Part shown: positions 1 to 8,642 of the stretch, piece after piece
Layout: every line of letters begins with the position of its first letter
Position numbering within the stretch: position 1 is the stretch's first letter
Source of the DNA: Alphaproteobacteria bacterium
GTDB lineage: Bacteria > Pseudomonadota > Alphaproteobacteria > Sphingomonadales > Kordiimonadaceae
DNA length: 64,000 nt
Reading direction: 5' to 3'
NCBI GenBank assembly: GCA_013372975.1
Contig: JABXIS010000003.1
Span: forward strand, 1-64,000
Notes under the pieces: generated by a model
The model's database searches: none
Told to the model about the DNA's origin: nothing
Seen by the model: only the letters and a program-made list of their open reading frames with translations
Translations under genes and position numbers: made by a program

Positions 1-54
1 CCCCCGACACGCGGATTATGATTCCGCTGCTCTAACCAGCTGAGCTACTCGGCC
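1..54 (-). tRNA. tRNA-Met (CAU), 5' part only
   Basis: Read on the minus strand, the segment gives a 7-base acceptor arm starting GGCCGAG, then TA, a D-arm (GCTCAGCTGGTTAGAGC) and a 5-bp anticodon stem GCGGA/TCCGC enclosing the loop ATCATAA. The anticodon is CAT, so this is most likely elongator tRNA-Met. The variable region, T-arm and 3' acceptor strand lie beyond the left edge. An alternative CAU species (tRNA-Ile2 with lysidine) cannot be excluded from half a molecule. Confidence 0.9.
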
Positions 55-141
55 ATACTAAATGTATGAACAGGCCTCCGACGCGTCTGTAACTTACTCA
101 AGACTACTCGAAACGGCTACACTGCCGCCGAAAGCTGCGCC

Positions 142-170
142 GGTATAAAATGCGCGCGCCCGCTCGTCAA
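142..170 (-). promoter_or_regulatory. Probable promoter of tRNA-Met
   Basis: On the minus strand there is a TTGACG -35 hexamer (165-170), exactly 17 bases, then TATACC as -10 (142-147), about 88 bases upstream of the tRNA 5' end. The spacer is very GC-rich. This is a sigma-70-type match by eye; no start site is known. Confidence 0.5.
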
Positions 171-334
171 GCCGATTTTTGAACGTTTTTTGACGACACT
201 CGAATTTTCAAGCCTCCGGCCCCAACTGGCCCTACAGGGATGATACCAATTGGCACTGGCAGGGCCCCGCCCCCACGCCTATGATCACGCCCACACGACA
301 CCGGCCAACAATTGGCAAGCGCGAGGAAACCGGA

Positions 335-805
335 ATGACCAAGATGCACAGTTATGAAGCCACCACTACATGGACCGGCGCCAACGACGAAGGCACAAGA
401 ACCTACAATAGCTACACACGGGATTATACTGTCGCCGTATCCGGCAAGGCAGACATACTGGGTTCAAGCGACCCGGCGTTTCGGGGCGATCCCACCCGCC
501 ATAACCCTGAGGACATGCTCGTCGCCTCGGTCAGCAGCTGCCATATGCTGTGGTACCTGCACCTGTGCGCGGTGAACGGGGTGGTGGTAACATCTTATGA
601 AGATACGGCCCTTGGCGAAATGAGCGAAGGTGAAGGCGGCGCGGGCAAGTTTGAACGCATCACCCTCAGGCCCCGCATCACCATCACCGCAGAGAGCGAT
701 ATGGAAAAGGCCATGACGCTCCATCATGAAGCCAACGAAAAATGCTTCGTGGCCAACAGCCTGAATTGCCCGGTAGACCACGAACCCGATATCACCGTGG
801 GCTGA
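335..805 (+). CDS. OsmC/Ohr family protein
   Basis: A 156-residue protein of the OsmC/Ohr fold, a family of thiol peroxidases that detoxify organic hydroperoxides. Two cysteines fit the family pattern: one in VSSCHMLWYLHLC about 60 residues in, at the start of the central helix, and one near the C-terminus in NCPVDHEP. The start at 335 is preferred because GAGGAAAC lies just upstream; an in-frame ATG at 281 would add 18 unlikely residues. It could be the OsmC-like subgroup rather than true Ohr; the substrate cannot be read from sequence. It is followed on the same strand by two small secreted proteins. Confidence 0.85.
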   Translation: MTKMHSYEATTTWTGANDEGTRTYNSYTRDYTVAVSGKADILGSSDPAFRGDPTRHNPEDMLVASVSSCHMLWYLHLCAVNGVVVTSYEDTALGEMSEGEGGAGKFERITLRPRITITAESDMEKAMTLHHEANEKCFVANSLNCPVDHEPDITVG

Positions 806-929
806 TCGCTCTGGCCCGAACAAGGCTCCTTCCATCGCAGCCTGTTGGACATGTGCGGCGACGCGCCATACTTCGCCGCGCAGGCAACTGGAAATCAGGG
901 ATCGCTGCGATCCTCGAAGGAAGAAAATT

Positions 930-1409
930 GTGAAACAGATTGTAATCCTGCTGGGCCTTTTATGCGCCAGTACTACCACTCATGCACAAGAAGAAGTGAC
1001 CACACACCCGAACCAGCAAACGCTGCTTGAAAGCGCTGATCCTGCCCTGAAGGCCAACAAAAAGTTGGTGTATGATTTCTGGGTGAAGGTGTTTCTGGGC
1101 CGGGATGCGGCCCTGGCGCCCGATTATGTGGCTGAAAGCTATATCCAGCATAACCCGAATGTACCCACAGGCCGCGCGCCTTTCATCGGCTTCCTTAAAA
1201 GCCTAGAAAAACCCGATGTAGCACCCACCGGCATTCCCGATCTGGTGATGATCACGGCCGAACGCGATATTGTCATCCTCGCCTTCAGGCAGGAGCGCAA
1301 ACACCCAACAAATGAGGGCGAAACCTATACCACCACATGGTTCGATATGTTCCGCATCGAAGACGGCAAGATCGCCGAACATTGGGATTCAGCACCCTTG
1401 TGGAAATAG
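930..1409 (+). CDS. Secreted NTF2/SnoaL-like protein
   Basis: A 159-residue protein with a GTG start preceded by GAAGGAAG. Residues 1-19 are a typical signal peptide ending THA-QEE, so the product should be periplasmic. The rest resembles SnoaL-like members of the NTF2 fold: YDFWVKVF, then YVAESYIQHNP, and a C-terminal TTTWFDMFRIEDGKIAEHWD, a common signature of this fold in which a cone-shaped pocket binds small ligands. Many members have no known reaction, so none is assigned. Confidence 0.75.
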   Translation: MKQIVILLGLLCASTTTHAQEEVTTHPNQQTLLESADPALKANKKLVYDFWVKVFLGRDAALAPDYVAESYIQHNPNVPTGRAPFIGFLKSLEKPDVAPTGIPDLVMITAERDIVILAFRQERKHPTNEGETYTTTWFDMFRIEDGKIAEHWDSAPLWK

Positions 1410-1509
1410 GCGTACCGCTCGCCCGGCCAACAAAAGCCCATTGCCCTTGCCTCTCATCCGCGCTTAGATGGTCAAAACAACCAAAACGACGACTATAGAG
1501 GCGAGGACA

Positions 1510-2064
1510 ATGACCAAATCTTTCAAAAACGCCCTGATCGGGCTTAGCCTGCTGGCAGCCACAAACATGGCACCGGCCACCGGCGCTTTTGCCGAAGACG
1601 AACTTGAGGCCATCGGCTATATTAACGGCCGCTGGAACGCAATAGCCACCTATTATGACACAGACCATTGGGCGGCCCCGTTGGCACCCGCACGCGCCGT
1701 TGCTGATACTGTAATGGGCGGGGCCTTCATCAGACTTCAGATGCCAGTGGCCTTCCCAGGCGCCACATTCCAATATGAGATGACCTTCTCCTACGACCGC
1801 TTCAACGGGGAATATCGCTTTGGCTTCCTCGATGACCTCAATGGCTACCTGGATGTATATGCAGGCCAAATGCAAGAGGGCATTGTCACCGTTTTGAATG
1901 CAGACACAGGTACCGCCTTTCCTGACGGCGAAGGCGGCAAGGTGATCGGCAAACTGGAGCTTGGGCAAACCGACACCGGCTTCCAGATCATGGGCTATAT
2001 ATCTGCCACCAAGGATGGCCCCTTCAGCCCCTATATGAAGCTGGACTTCAGCCCGGCTGAATAG
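1510..2064 (+). CDS. Secreted lipocalin-like/DUF1579-like hypothetical protein
   Basis: A 184-residue protein. The start at 1510 follows GAGGACA; an upstream in-frame start at 1468 lacks a good ribosome site. Residues 1-29 form a signal peptide (hydrophobic GLSLLAAT, cleavage near AFA-EDE). The mature part opens with a GRWNAIATYYD motif and alternating hydrophobic strands, as in DUF1579-like beta-barrel proteins. The match is weaker than for the next gene. No function is known. It converges on 2073-2603 with only 8 bases between the stops. Confidence 0.6.
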   Translation: MTKSFKNALIGLSLLAATNMAPATGAFAEDELEAIGYINGRWNAIATYYDTDHWAAPLAPARAVADTVMGGAFIRLQMPVAFPGATFQYEMTFSYDRFNGEYRFGFLDDLNGYLDVYAGQMQEGIVTVLNADTGTAFPDGEGGKVIGKLELGQTDTGFQIMGYISATKDGPFSPYMKLDFSPAE

Positions 2065-2072
2065 ATCGCCCC

Positions 2073-2603
2073 CTATTTCGTGCGGGTATAGAGGATCTCC
2101 ATCGACAGCTGCCACTGGCCATTCACCATCAGGTAGCTGTCGAAATCCCGCGTATTATGATCCTGATAAACCATTACATTCTTGCGTTCTTCAGCAACGC
2201 CCGCAGCGGTATAAGTGGTGTAGAAAAGGATCAGCGTTTTGGTTTCGGGATCGTAAGTGCCTTCCATCTCGGTGATGTGCGGCGATGTTGAATCGACCCA
2301 TGTGCCAACATATTTCGCTTTCACAGGATCGTAGCCGAGCGTGGCGAACCCCACATAAAGGTCGTCCCCGAACGGGATCTCCATTTTTCCGACAGACCAC
2401 AGGCCCCCGATCAAGCTATTGCTTTCGGTGCCTGCGTGGGTTGTTGGCGCGGTGCCATCCTGACGGTGAAGCGTGAGCGCCACATGCCAGTTGCCATCAT
2501 CCATTTTCAGCATGCCATGCTCTGGCAGCGCCTGTGCCTGCACGGTGCCCTGCGCAGAGACCATTCCGAGCCACATAGCCAAAGTAACAAAAATCTTCCT
2601 CAT
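2073..2603 (-). CDS. Secreted DUF1579 family protein
   Basis: A 176-residue protein with a signal peptide (cleavage near VQA-QAL). The segment LGYDPVKAKYVGTWVDS followed by HITEMEGTYD is a clear hallmark of DUF1579, a family of predicted beta-barrel, lipocalin-like proteins with no established role. It is transcribed toward the lipocalin-like gene at 1510-2064, so the two may be diverged relatives facing each other. Confidence 0.75.
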   Translation of the reverse strand: MRKIFVTLAMWLGMVSAQGTVQAQALPEHGMLKMDDGNWHVALTLHRQDGTAPTTHAGTESNSLIGGLWSVGKMEIPFGDDLYVGFATLGYDPVKAKYVGTWVDSTSPHITEMEGTYDPETKTLILFYTTYTAAGVAEERKNVMVYQDHNTRDFDSYLMVNGQWQLSMEILYTRTK

Positions 2604-2809
2604 CGACCCCTCCTCTATGTATGTATATTTTTCATCTTAAGATGAATTTCTATCACTTCATTTCATACAACTTTATTTGCATAGTTCCGCCCGTGAAGAT
2701 CAAGAGAAAATTTCGTGAATGAGCGACCCATTCCCAAGAAATGGGCGCCATTCGTTTACAAAGTGGGCACAAATCCGAATAAGCACGATACATACCTGGG
2801 GAGGGATTA

Positions 2810-4168
2810 ATGGCAGTAAAACCGGCGTCCGAGCACGCGCACTGGTCATCGCGTTGGGCCTTTATCATGGCAGCAGTAGGCAGCGCCGTGGGGCTCGGCA
2901 ATATCTGGAAATTTCCGTATGAGGCCAATTCCGGCGGAGGTGGGGCGTTTGTCCTGATCTATCTGGGATTTGTATTCCTGATCGGCGTGCCTTTATTGGT
3001 GGCCGAACTAAGCCTTGGACGGCGCGGGCAATTGTCGCCTATCCGGTCAATGGAAAAAGTGGCAAAGGAAGAAGGACGCCGCACGGCATGGTCGCTTATC
3101 GGCTGGTCTGGTGTGATCGGCTCTTTCATCGTGATCAGCTATTATAGCGTGGTCGGCGGCTGGACGCTTTCCTACATGATCCAAACCGTGCTCGGAAACC
3201 TGCAGGGCATAACAGGGGAGGAAGCCGTTGCCGGTTTTGATGCACTTGTTACCAACCCATGGATGCCGCTGGTGTGGCACGGGCTATTCATGGGCATCAC
3301 TGTAGGCATCGTCCTCCGGGGCATTGAAGGCGGGCTTGAAAAGGCCGTTACCCTGTTGATGCCAGCCCTTTTTATTCTGCTGATTGGCATGGTGATCTAT
3401 GCGGGTGTAACCGGCGATTTCGCCGCAGCTGTCAGCTTCCTGTTCCAGCCGGACTGGAGCAAACTGGATGCAGACGTAATCCTGAGCGCCCTTGGCCAAA
3501 GCTTCTTCTCGCTCTCGCTCGCGCAGGGTTCGATTATGGTTTACGGCTCCTACCTTACCCGGCAGGTAAAGGTGGGCAAAGCGGCAGTCACCATCGCGGC
3601 GGCGGACAGCGGCGTGGCCCTTTTGGCCGGGCTGGCCATCTTCCCGATTGTATTCGCCTACGGCCTCACGCCGGGCAAGGAAGAAGGCCTTGTATTCCAA
3701 ACGCTGCCCATCGCCTTCGGGCAGATGACTGGCGGCGTGGTTATCGGCACCCTGTTTTTTGGCTTGCTTACCGTCGCCGCCATCACCAGCGCCATAAGCC
3801 TGCTGGAACCATCTGTTAGCTACCTGGCGGAAACAGACAAGTTCGGGCGCAAGAAAGCGGCATTTATCATGGGCGGCGCAGCCTTCGCCTTCGGCTCGTT
3901 TTCAAGCCTTGGTTACGGTATCTTGTCTGACGTCACGATCTTTGGGCAAAGTATCATCGGCTTCAAAACCTACCTCACAAATAACCTGATGATGCCGATG
4001 GCCGGTTTGTTTACAGCGCTTTTTGTTGGCTGGTTCGTCAGCCGCAAAGCCATGATGGATGAATTGGCGATGGAGGAACCCTGGTTCCGCGTTTGGTATT
4101 TCCTCGTGCGTTTCATTTGCCCAACCGCGATTGCAGTGATCTTCTACCATGTGGTGATTGGCTTCTAA
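2810..4168 (+). CDS. Sodium-dependent transporter, NSS/SNF family
   Basis: A 452-residue inner-membrane protein of the neurotransmitter:sodium symporter family (LeuT fold), which imports amino acids or related solutes with sodium. The N-terminus shows the family signature AAVGSAVGLGNIWKFPY (about residues 18-34), which forms the sodium and substrate site in TM1, followed by GGGAFVLIYLGFVFLIGVPL. Eleven or so hydrophobic helices follow. The start is preceded by GGGGAGGGATTA. Substrate cannot be deduced. It stands alone; two hairpins lie downstream without a clear T-tract. Confidence 0.9.
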   Translation: MAVKPASEHAHWSSRWAFIMAAVGSAVGLGNIWKFPYEANSGGGGAFVLIYLGFVFLIGVPLLVAELSLGRRGQLSPIRSMEKVAKEEGRRTAWSLIGWSGVIGSFIVISYYSVVGGWTLSYMIQTVLGNLQGITGEEAVAGFDALVTNPWMPLVWHGLFMGITVGIVLRGIEGGLEKAVTLLMPALFILLIGMVIYAGVTGDFAAAVSFLFQPDWSKLDADVILSALGQSFFSLSLAQGSIMVYGSYLTRQVKVGKAAVTIAAADSGVALLAGLAIFPIVFAYGLTPGKEEGLVFQTLPIAFGQMTGGVVIGTLFFGLLTVAAITSAISLLEPSVSYLAETDKFGRKKAAFIMGGAAFAFGSFSSLGYGILSDVTIFGQSIIGFKTYLTNNLMMPMAGLFTALFVGWFVSRKAMMDELAMEEPWFRVWYFLVRFICPTAIAVIFYHVVIGF

Positions 4169-4503
4169 ATCCCACATTGAGGGCAGTGGTTTTCTCTGGG
4201 AAGGCCACTGCCCAACAGCAAGGCGCTATCAACATTCCTTGCCAGCCTGTCCGCTGGCAAAAACACAGCCGTGCGACCTGCGAATTGGTATATTAATCCA
4301 ATTAAGCAATATAATTACACATGAAACTATATTTTGTTTCATTTATTACCTGTTTTTCAAAATTTTATTCCGAAAATTTCCAACCCCTCCGTCTAGGCGC
4401 ATGGAGACATGTCTCCATCACAGGGAAAGCAGCGCAACGCTGTTTTGCCCGCTCGCAGTGAAACAGAGGTGGCGGGGGAGCGCCGCCCATCTTGGAGGGA
4501 AAG
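4169..4503. other. Intergenic region before a TonB receptor gene
   Basis: 335 bases without a convincing gene. It holds a GGGCAGTGG/CCACTGCCC hairpin (4181-4213), a TTGCCAGC/GCTGGCAA hairpin (4239-4260), an AT-rich tract at about 4285-4395 likely to contain the receptor promoter, and the 18-bp palindrome listed separately. No cobalamin riboswitch or other known leader was recognised. Confidence 0.5.
4401..4418. promoter_or_regulatory. Perfect 18-bp palindrome, candidate operator
   Basis: ATGGAGACATGTCTCCAT is identical to its reverse complement and ends 85 bases before the TonB receptor start. The position and perfect dyad suggest a dimeric repressor or activator site; the protein that binds it is unknown. 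It does not resemble a Fur box. Confidence 0.5.
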
Positions 4504-6915
4504 ATGAAACCAATGCATAATCGTGCCATCTATTTGTCAGCGACGGCCAGTGTGGCCATTGCAGCAGCCGGGCTTTCTGCCCAGGCACAAGACACCGAAC
4601 AGCAATCCAGCAATGAAGTGGCCTTTGAAGAGGTCGTCGTTGTGGGGTCGCGGAGCCTGAAACCACGATCCTCGACAGATTCACCTGTTCCTGTTGATGC
4701 CTTTTCGGGCAACCAGCTGAACAGCCTTGGCAACTCCGCCGATGTTACCGACAACCTGAAGGCACTTGTGCCGTCCTATACCGCTACACCCGCCACGGGT
4801 GACGGCAGTGCTTTTGTGCGCCCTACATCCTTGCGCGGCATGTCGCCAGACCAGACGCTTATTCTGGTAAATGGCAAGCGGCGCCACCGGTCAGCGCTCG
4901 TGCAGTTTTTTGCCCCTGCTGCGGGCAATGGATCGCACGGCGTGGATGTCGGCATGATCCCAAGTATTGCGCTCAAACGTGTTGAAGTGCTGCGAGATGG
5001 TGCTGCTGCTCAATATGGCTCCGATGCCATCGCCGGCGTTATCAACTTCGTTGTGGATGATGCGCGTGAAGGCGGCAAGGTTGTAGCCCAGTATGGCCAG
5101 TTCTACGAAGGTGAACAAAGCTGGAAGGTTGGCGCCAATGCAGGCCTGCCCCTTGGCGAAACAGGTTTCCTGAACATCAGCGCAGAATATAGCGATAACG
5201 ACGCCCTCTCACGTGGTATCCAGCGGCCAGACGCGCAGGCACTTGTGGACGCAGGTGTTTCTGGTGTGGGCGCAGATTCCCCATTCGGCGATGAACCCTT
5301 CGTGCAAACTTGGGGCCGCCCTGAAACCAGTGGCGCACGCCTGTTTGTAAACTCAGGCATTGAAGTTGCTGACGCGACAGAACTCTACCTGCGCGCCAGC
5401 TATGCGGACACCGATGGCCGCTATCGCTTCTTCTATCGTGGCCCGACCCATGGCACAATCACGGCACTTCTGCCTGAAGGCCTGACAGGCAGCATCACCG
5501 AAACGGGCTACACACCGTATCTGGATGGCGCGCAGAAGGACTATAGCGTGATCGCAGGCATTAATGGCGAAACCGATGGCGGCTGGCGATATGATGTCAG
5601 CGGTTCTTTGGGTAAAAACGAATTGTCCTACTTCCTGAACAATTCGATCAACACATCGCTTGGTGTGAACGCAAGCGGCGCCCCAACGCAGATGGATTTC
5701 GATATGGGCGGCTACGAGCAGAAGGAAGTCAATATCAATGCTGACATCTCCTACGCTGTGTCTGAAAACCTGAACCTAGCGTTCGGCGGCGAATGGCGGG
5801 AAGAAACTTTCACCACCATCGCAGGTGAAACAGCGGCCACAACGGGCGTTGGCCCAAGCGGCATGACCGCGGTATCGAACGCAGATGCCGGTTCATTCAG
5901 CCGGGATAACTGGGCCATCTACGCAGATGTGGAACATGATATCAGTGATGCCTTTATGTTGCAGTATGCCCTGCGCTATGAAGATTTTTCAGATTTCGGC
6001 GGCACCTTGAACGGCAAGATTGCCGGTCGTTACACCGTGAATGACAATTTCACTATCCGCGGCGGTATCTCCACCGGCTTTCATGCGCCAACCCCGGGCC
6101 AGGCCAATATCAGCACCATCATTACCACCTTTGACGGCGTGACAGGCCTTCAGGTTGAAGAAGGGTTGATCCCGGCCACCAGCCCGGATGCAGTTTCCGT
6201 TGGCGGGCAGGAGCTGAAGGAAGAGAAATCCATGAACTACAGCCTCGGTTTCGCCAGTTCTTTCGGTGAGGCAAGTACGCTCACGGTGGATTTTTATCGT
6301 ATCGAAGTGGATGACCGCATCTACCGCACAAGCGACATCCAATTGGATGACGGGCGCACCATCTCCTTCTACACCAATGCCATCGACACTCGGTCGCAAG
6401 GTGTGGATGTGGTTCTCTCAACCGGGTTCGACTGGTCAGCCGAAACCACCACCGACTTTGCCCTCGCGGCCAACTATAATGACTTCAAGGTCACTGGCCA
6501 GCGCACGGTCAACGGCGTACAGCCGGTTGGCGATGCAACGGTTGAAGACATTGAAAGCAACTATCCGAAACTGCGTTTTGTCGCCACAGCCAACACCCAT
6601 TTCGGTGATGCCTGGAATGTTCTGGTACGCGCCAATTTCTATGGCAAACACTGGGACGAACGCGGCACGCAGGACGATGCGGTTCAGCCCAGCAAATTGG
6701 TCGGTGAAACTGTCTTCTTCGATTTCGAAGTGGGCTATCAGGTGAACGATAACCTGCGTGTGGTCGGCGGCCTGTCGAACGCGTTCGACAGCTATCCAGA
6801 CCGCATCGGTGATGAATATGCAAACCGCCTGAGCGTTGGCCTGCCTTATCCACGCCGCAGCGCCGCTAATTATGAAGGTGGATCATGGTATCTGCGCGCC
6901 AGCTACCAGTTCTAG
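4504..6915 (+). CDS. TonB-dependent receptor
   Basis: An 803-residue outer-membrane receptor. The start at 4504 follows TTGGAGGGAAAG; a signal peptide ends near SAQAQDTE. A TonB-box-like EEVVVVGSR follows, then the plug domain (about residues 60-190) with SLRGMSPDQTLILVNGKRR and RVEVLRDGAAAQYGSDAIAGVINF, and a 22-strand-type barrel ending in the aromatic terminus LRASYQF. Such receptors take up siderophores, vitamins or glycans using energy from TonB-ExbBD. No adjacent transporter identifies the ligand. It lacks the N-terminal STN signalling domain seen in the receptor at 16735. Confidence 0.92.
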   Translation: MKPMHNRAIYLSATASVAIAAAGLSAQAQDTEQQSSNEVAFEEVVVVGSRSLKPRSSTDSPVPVDAFSGNQLNSLGNSADVTDNLKALVPSYTATPATGDGSAFVRPTSLRGMSPDQTLILVNGKRRHRSALVQFFAPAAGNGSHGVDVGMIPSIALKRVEVLRDGAAAQYGSDAIAGVINFVVDDAREGGKVVAQYGQFYEGEQSWKVGANAGLPLGETGFLNISAEYSDNDALSRGIQRPDAQALVDAGVSGVGADSPFGDEPFVQTWGRPETSGARLFVNSGIEVADATELYLRASYADTDGRYRFFYRGPTHGTITALLPEGLTGSITETGYTPYLDGAQKDYSVIAGINGETDGGWRYDVSGSLGKNELSYFLNNSINTSLGVNASGAPTQMDFDMGGYEQKEVNINADISYAVSENLNLAFGGEWREETFTTIAGETAATTGVGPSGMTAVSNADAGSFSRDNWAIYADVEHDISDAFMLQYALRYEDFSDFGGTLNGKIAGRYTVNDNFTIRGGISTGFHAPTPGQANISTIITTFDGVTGLQVEEGLIPATSPDAVSVGGQELKEEKSMNYSLGFASSFGEASTLTVDFYRIEVDDRIYRTSDIQLDDGRTISFYTNAIDTRSQGVDVVLSTGFDWSAETTTDFALAANYNDFKVTGQRTVNGVQPVGDATVEDIESNYPKLRFVATANTHFGDAWNVLVRANFYGKHWDERGTQDDAVQPSKLVGETVFFDFEVGYQVNDNLRVVGGLSNAFDSYPDRIGDEYANRLSVGLPYPRRSAANYEGGSWYLRASYQF

Positions 6916-7025
6916 GGGTTCCGGGAACTTCCTCGCTACGGTAGGCGCGTTTTGCCTGCGCGCCCGCCGTAGAAGTCCCCCACGCTAGTTTTTGCACTCA
7001 TCTTCAGTTTAGCGTGGGTAACTGA

Positions 7026-7068
7026 GACCGCCCTGTCTGTCCCGAGTATCGGCAGGGCGGTCTTTTTT
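7026..7068 (+). terminator. Rho-independent terminator
   Basis: A perfect 10-bp stem GACCGCCCTG/CAGGGCGGTC (7026-7035 and 7053-7062) with a 17-base loop is followed by six T. It ends the TonB receptor transcript. Confidence 0.85.
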
Positions 7069-7186
7069 ATTGTTATCAAATGGCCTACCGCCCCAACAAG
7101 CAAATTCCTGCCTCAATAGCGGGTGGATAAAATATTTGCTGCACCGTATGCTGCGCCCAAGACAGTTCACCTGAAAGATATATTCC

Positions 7187-8491
7187 ATGCGCGCCTTTTG
7201 CCTTGCCCTTGCTGCCAGCCTTTTCACCTTTGCCTCACCTTCTGTTGCAGATGAAGCAACTGAACAAGCAATTCTGAGCGCTATTGACGAAAGCCTGCCT
7301 GCCGCTGAACAGCTTCTTGAGAAGGCTGTCAATATCAACAGCGGCACACTGAACCTTGAAGGGGTGCGCAAGGTAGGGGCGCTGTTTGACGCCGAACTGA
7401 AGGCTATCGGCTTCAACACCGAATGGGTAGAGGGCGCAGGCTTCAACCGCGCCGGGCATTTGGTGGCATCCTATGGCACAAAAGGCCCCAAAATCCTGAT
7501 GATCGGCCATCTGGATACCGTGTTCGGCAAGGATGATACCTTCCAGACCTTCACCCGACTTGAGGGCGGCAAGATCGCTGGCCCCGGCATCACCGACATG
7601 AAGGGCGGCGATGTAATCATCATCGAAGTTGTGCGTGCCCTCAAGGCCGCGGGCGTGCTCGATGATGTCAGCATCCGCATCGTCATGACCGGGGATGAGG
7701 AATCCAGTGGCAAGCCGCTTGCGAAATCCAAGAAAGCGATCGTGGACGCCGCCATCTGGGCCGATATCGCGCTTGGCTTCGAAGATGGTGACGGCAACAT
7801 CAAAACTGCGGTCACGGCCCGCCGCGGCAGCGTGGGTTGGGGTCTTGAGGTAACAGGCCGCCCTGCACACAGCTCCCAGATTTTTACAGAGAGTGTAGGC
7901 TATGGTGCCATCTTTGAAGGCGCGCGCATTCTCAATGAATTTCGGGAAGAACTTTCCGGCGTTGAGATGCTTACATTCAACCCAGGTCGCATCGTAGGCG
8001 GCACACGACTGACCGACGACCCGGCCACAGCTACAACCTCGGGCTTCGGCAAGGCCAATGTGGTGGCACAAGTGCTGAAGGTATCCGGCGGGCTGCGCGC
8101 AGTATCGCCCGATCAGCTCAAGATGGCGAAAGCCAGAATGCAGGAAATTGTGAATGCAAACCTGCTACACACCACCGCCATACTGACATTCGATGAAGGC
8201 TACCCGCCGATGGCGCCAACAGAAGGCAACGCGAAGCTGTTGGCGCTATATAGCCAGATCAGCGAAAAATTGGGCCATGGCCCGGTGGCTGCTGTAAACC
8301 CGAGGAAAGCAGGCGCAGCAGATATCAGTTTTGCGGCAGATCATGTGGATATGGCGCTTGATGGTATGGGCCTGATGGGCACTGGTGGCCACACCAAGGA
8401 TGAGATGGCTGATATGGCCAGCTTCCGCGCCAATATCCAGAAGGCTGCGCTGCTCATACATGCCCTGACAAGGGGCGCACTGGCGGAATAA
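7187..8491 (+). CDS. Secreted M20 family metallopeptidase (glutamate carboxypeptidase-like)
   Basis: A 434-residue zinc peptidase with a signal peptide (MRAFCLALAASLF, cleavage near SVA-DEA), so probably periplasmic. Active-site features of clan MH are visible: GHLDTVF with H108 and catalytic D110, the bridging D137 in DMKGGD, the catalytic E171 with E172 in GDEESSG, and the C-terminal metal histidine in GTGGHTKDE. A dimerisation domain (about 205-320) with RRGSVGWGLEVTGRPAHSS lies between. The architecture matches carboxypeptidase G2-like enzymes that cleave C-terminal glutamate or similar; the substrate is inferred only. Confidence 0.88.
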   Translation: MRAFCLALAASLFTFASPSVADEATEQAILSAIDESLPAAEQLLEKAVNINSGTLNLEGVRKVGALFDAELKAIGFNTEWVEGAGFNRAGHLVASYGTKGPKILMIGHLDTVFGKDDTFQTFTRLEGGKIAGPGITDMKGGDVIIIEVVRALKAAGVLDDVSIRIVMTGDEESSGKPLAKSKKAIVDAAIWADIALGFEDGDGNIKTAVTARRGSVGWGLEVTGRPAHSSQIFTESVGYGAIFEGARILNEFREELSGVEMLTFNPGRIVGGTRLTDDPATATTSGFGKANVVAQVLKVSGGLRAVSPDQLKMAKARMQEIVNANLLHTTAILTFDEGYPPMAPTEGNAKLLALYSQISEKLGHGPVAAVNPRKAGAADISFAADHVDMALDGMGLMGTGGHTKDEMADMASFRANIQKAALLIHALTRGALAE

Positions 8492-8553
8492 CGCACCACG
8501 ATCTGTGGCGGTAGAAGGGGCAAACACCTACTTCACCTTAGAAGATTGCCAGC

Positions 8554-8585
8554 AAAAGAAAGAGCGACCATCACAATGGTCGCTC
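8554..8585 (-). terminator. Terminator of the MDR oxidoreductase gene
   Basis: A perfect 10-bp stem GAGCGACCAT/ATGGTCGCTC (8562-8585) with a 4-base loop. On the minus strand it is followed by TTTCTTTT (8554-8561), so it suits the minus-strand gene ending at 8643; it may also stop plus-strand transcripts less efficiently. Confidence 0.75.
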
Positions 8586-8642
8586 AAGCTATTTATCTCT
8601 AACTGTTTGGCTGAAAAGGCCGTCAAAAAGCCAAGCCGGCCG

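Noticed and set aside
1285-2115. A 276-codon minus-strand frame opposite the lipocalin-like gene
   Set aside because: No ribosome site and no family; the plus-strand gene has a signal peptide and ribosome site.
4230-4503. A cobalamin riboswitch before the TonB receptor
   Set aside because: No conserved B12-box or long paired leader could be found.
4158-4520. A 120-codon open frame between the sodium symporter and the TonB receptor
   Set aside because: No ribosome site, no recognisable domain, cuts across the palindrome and the receptor start; likely chance.
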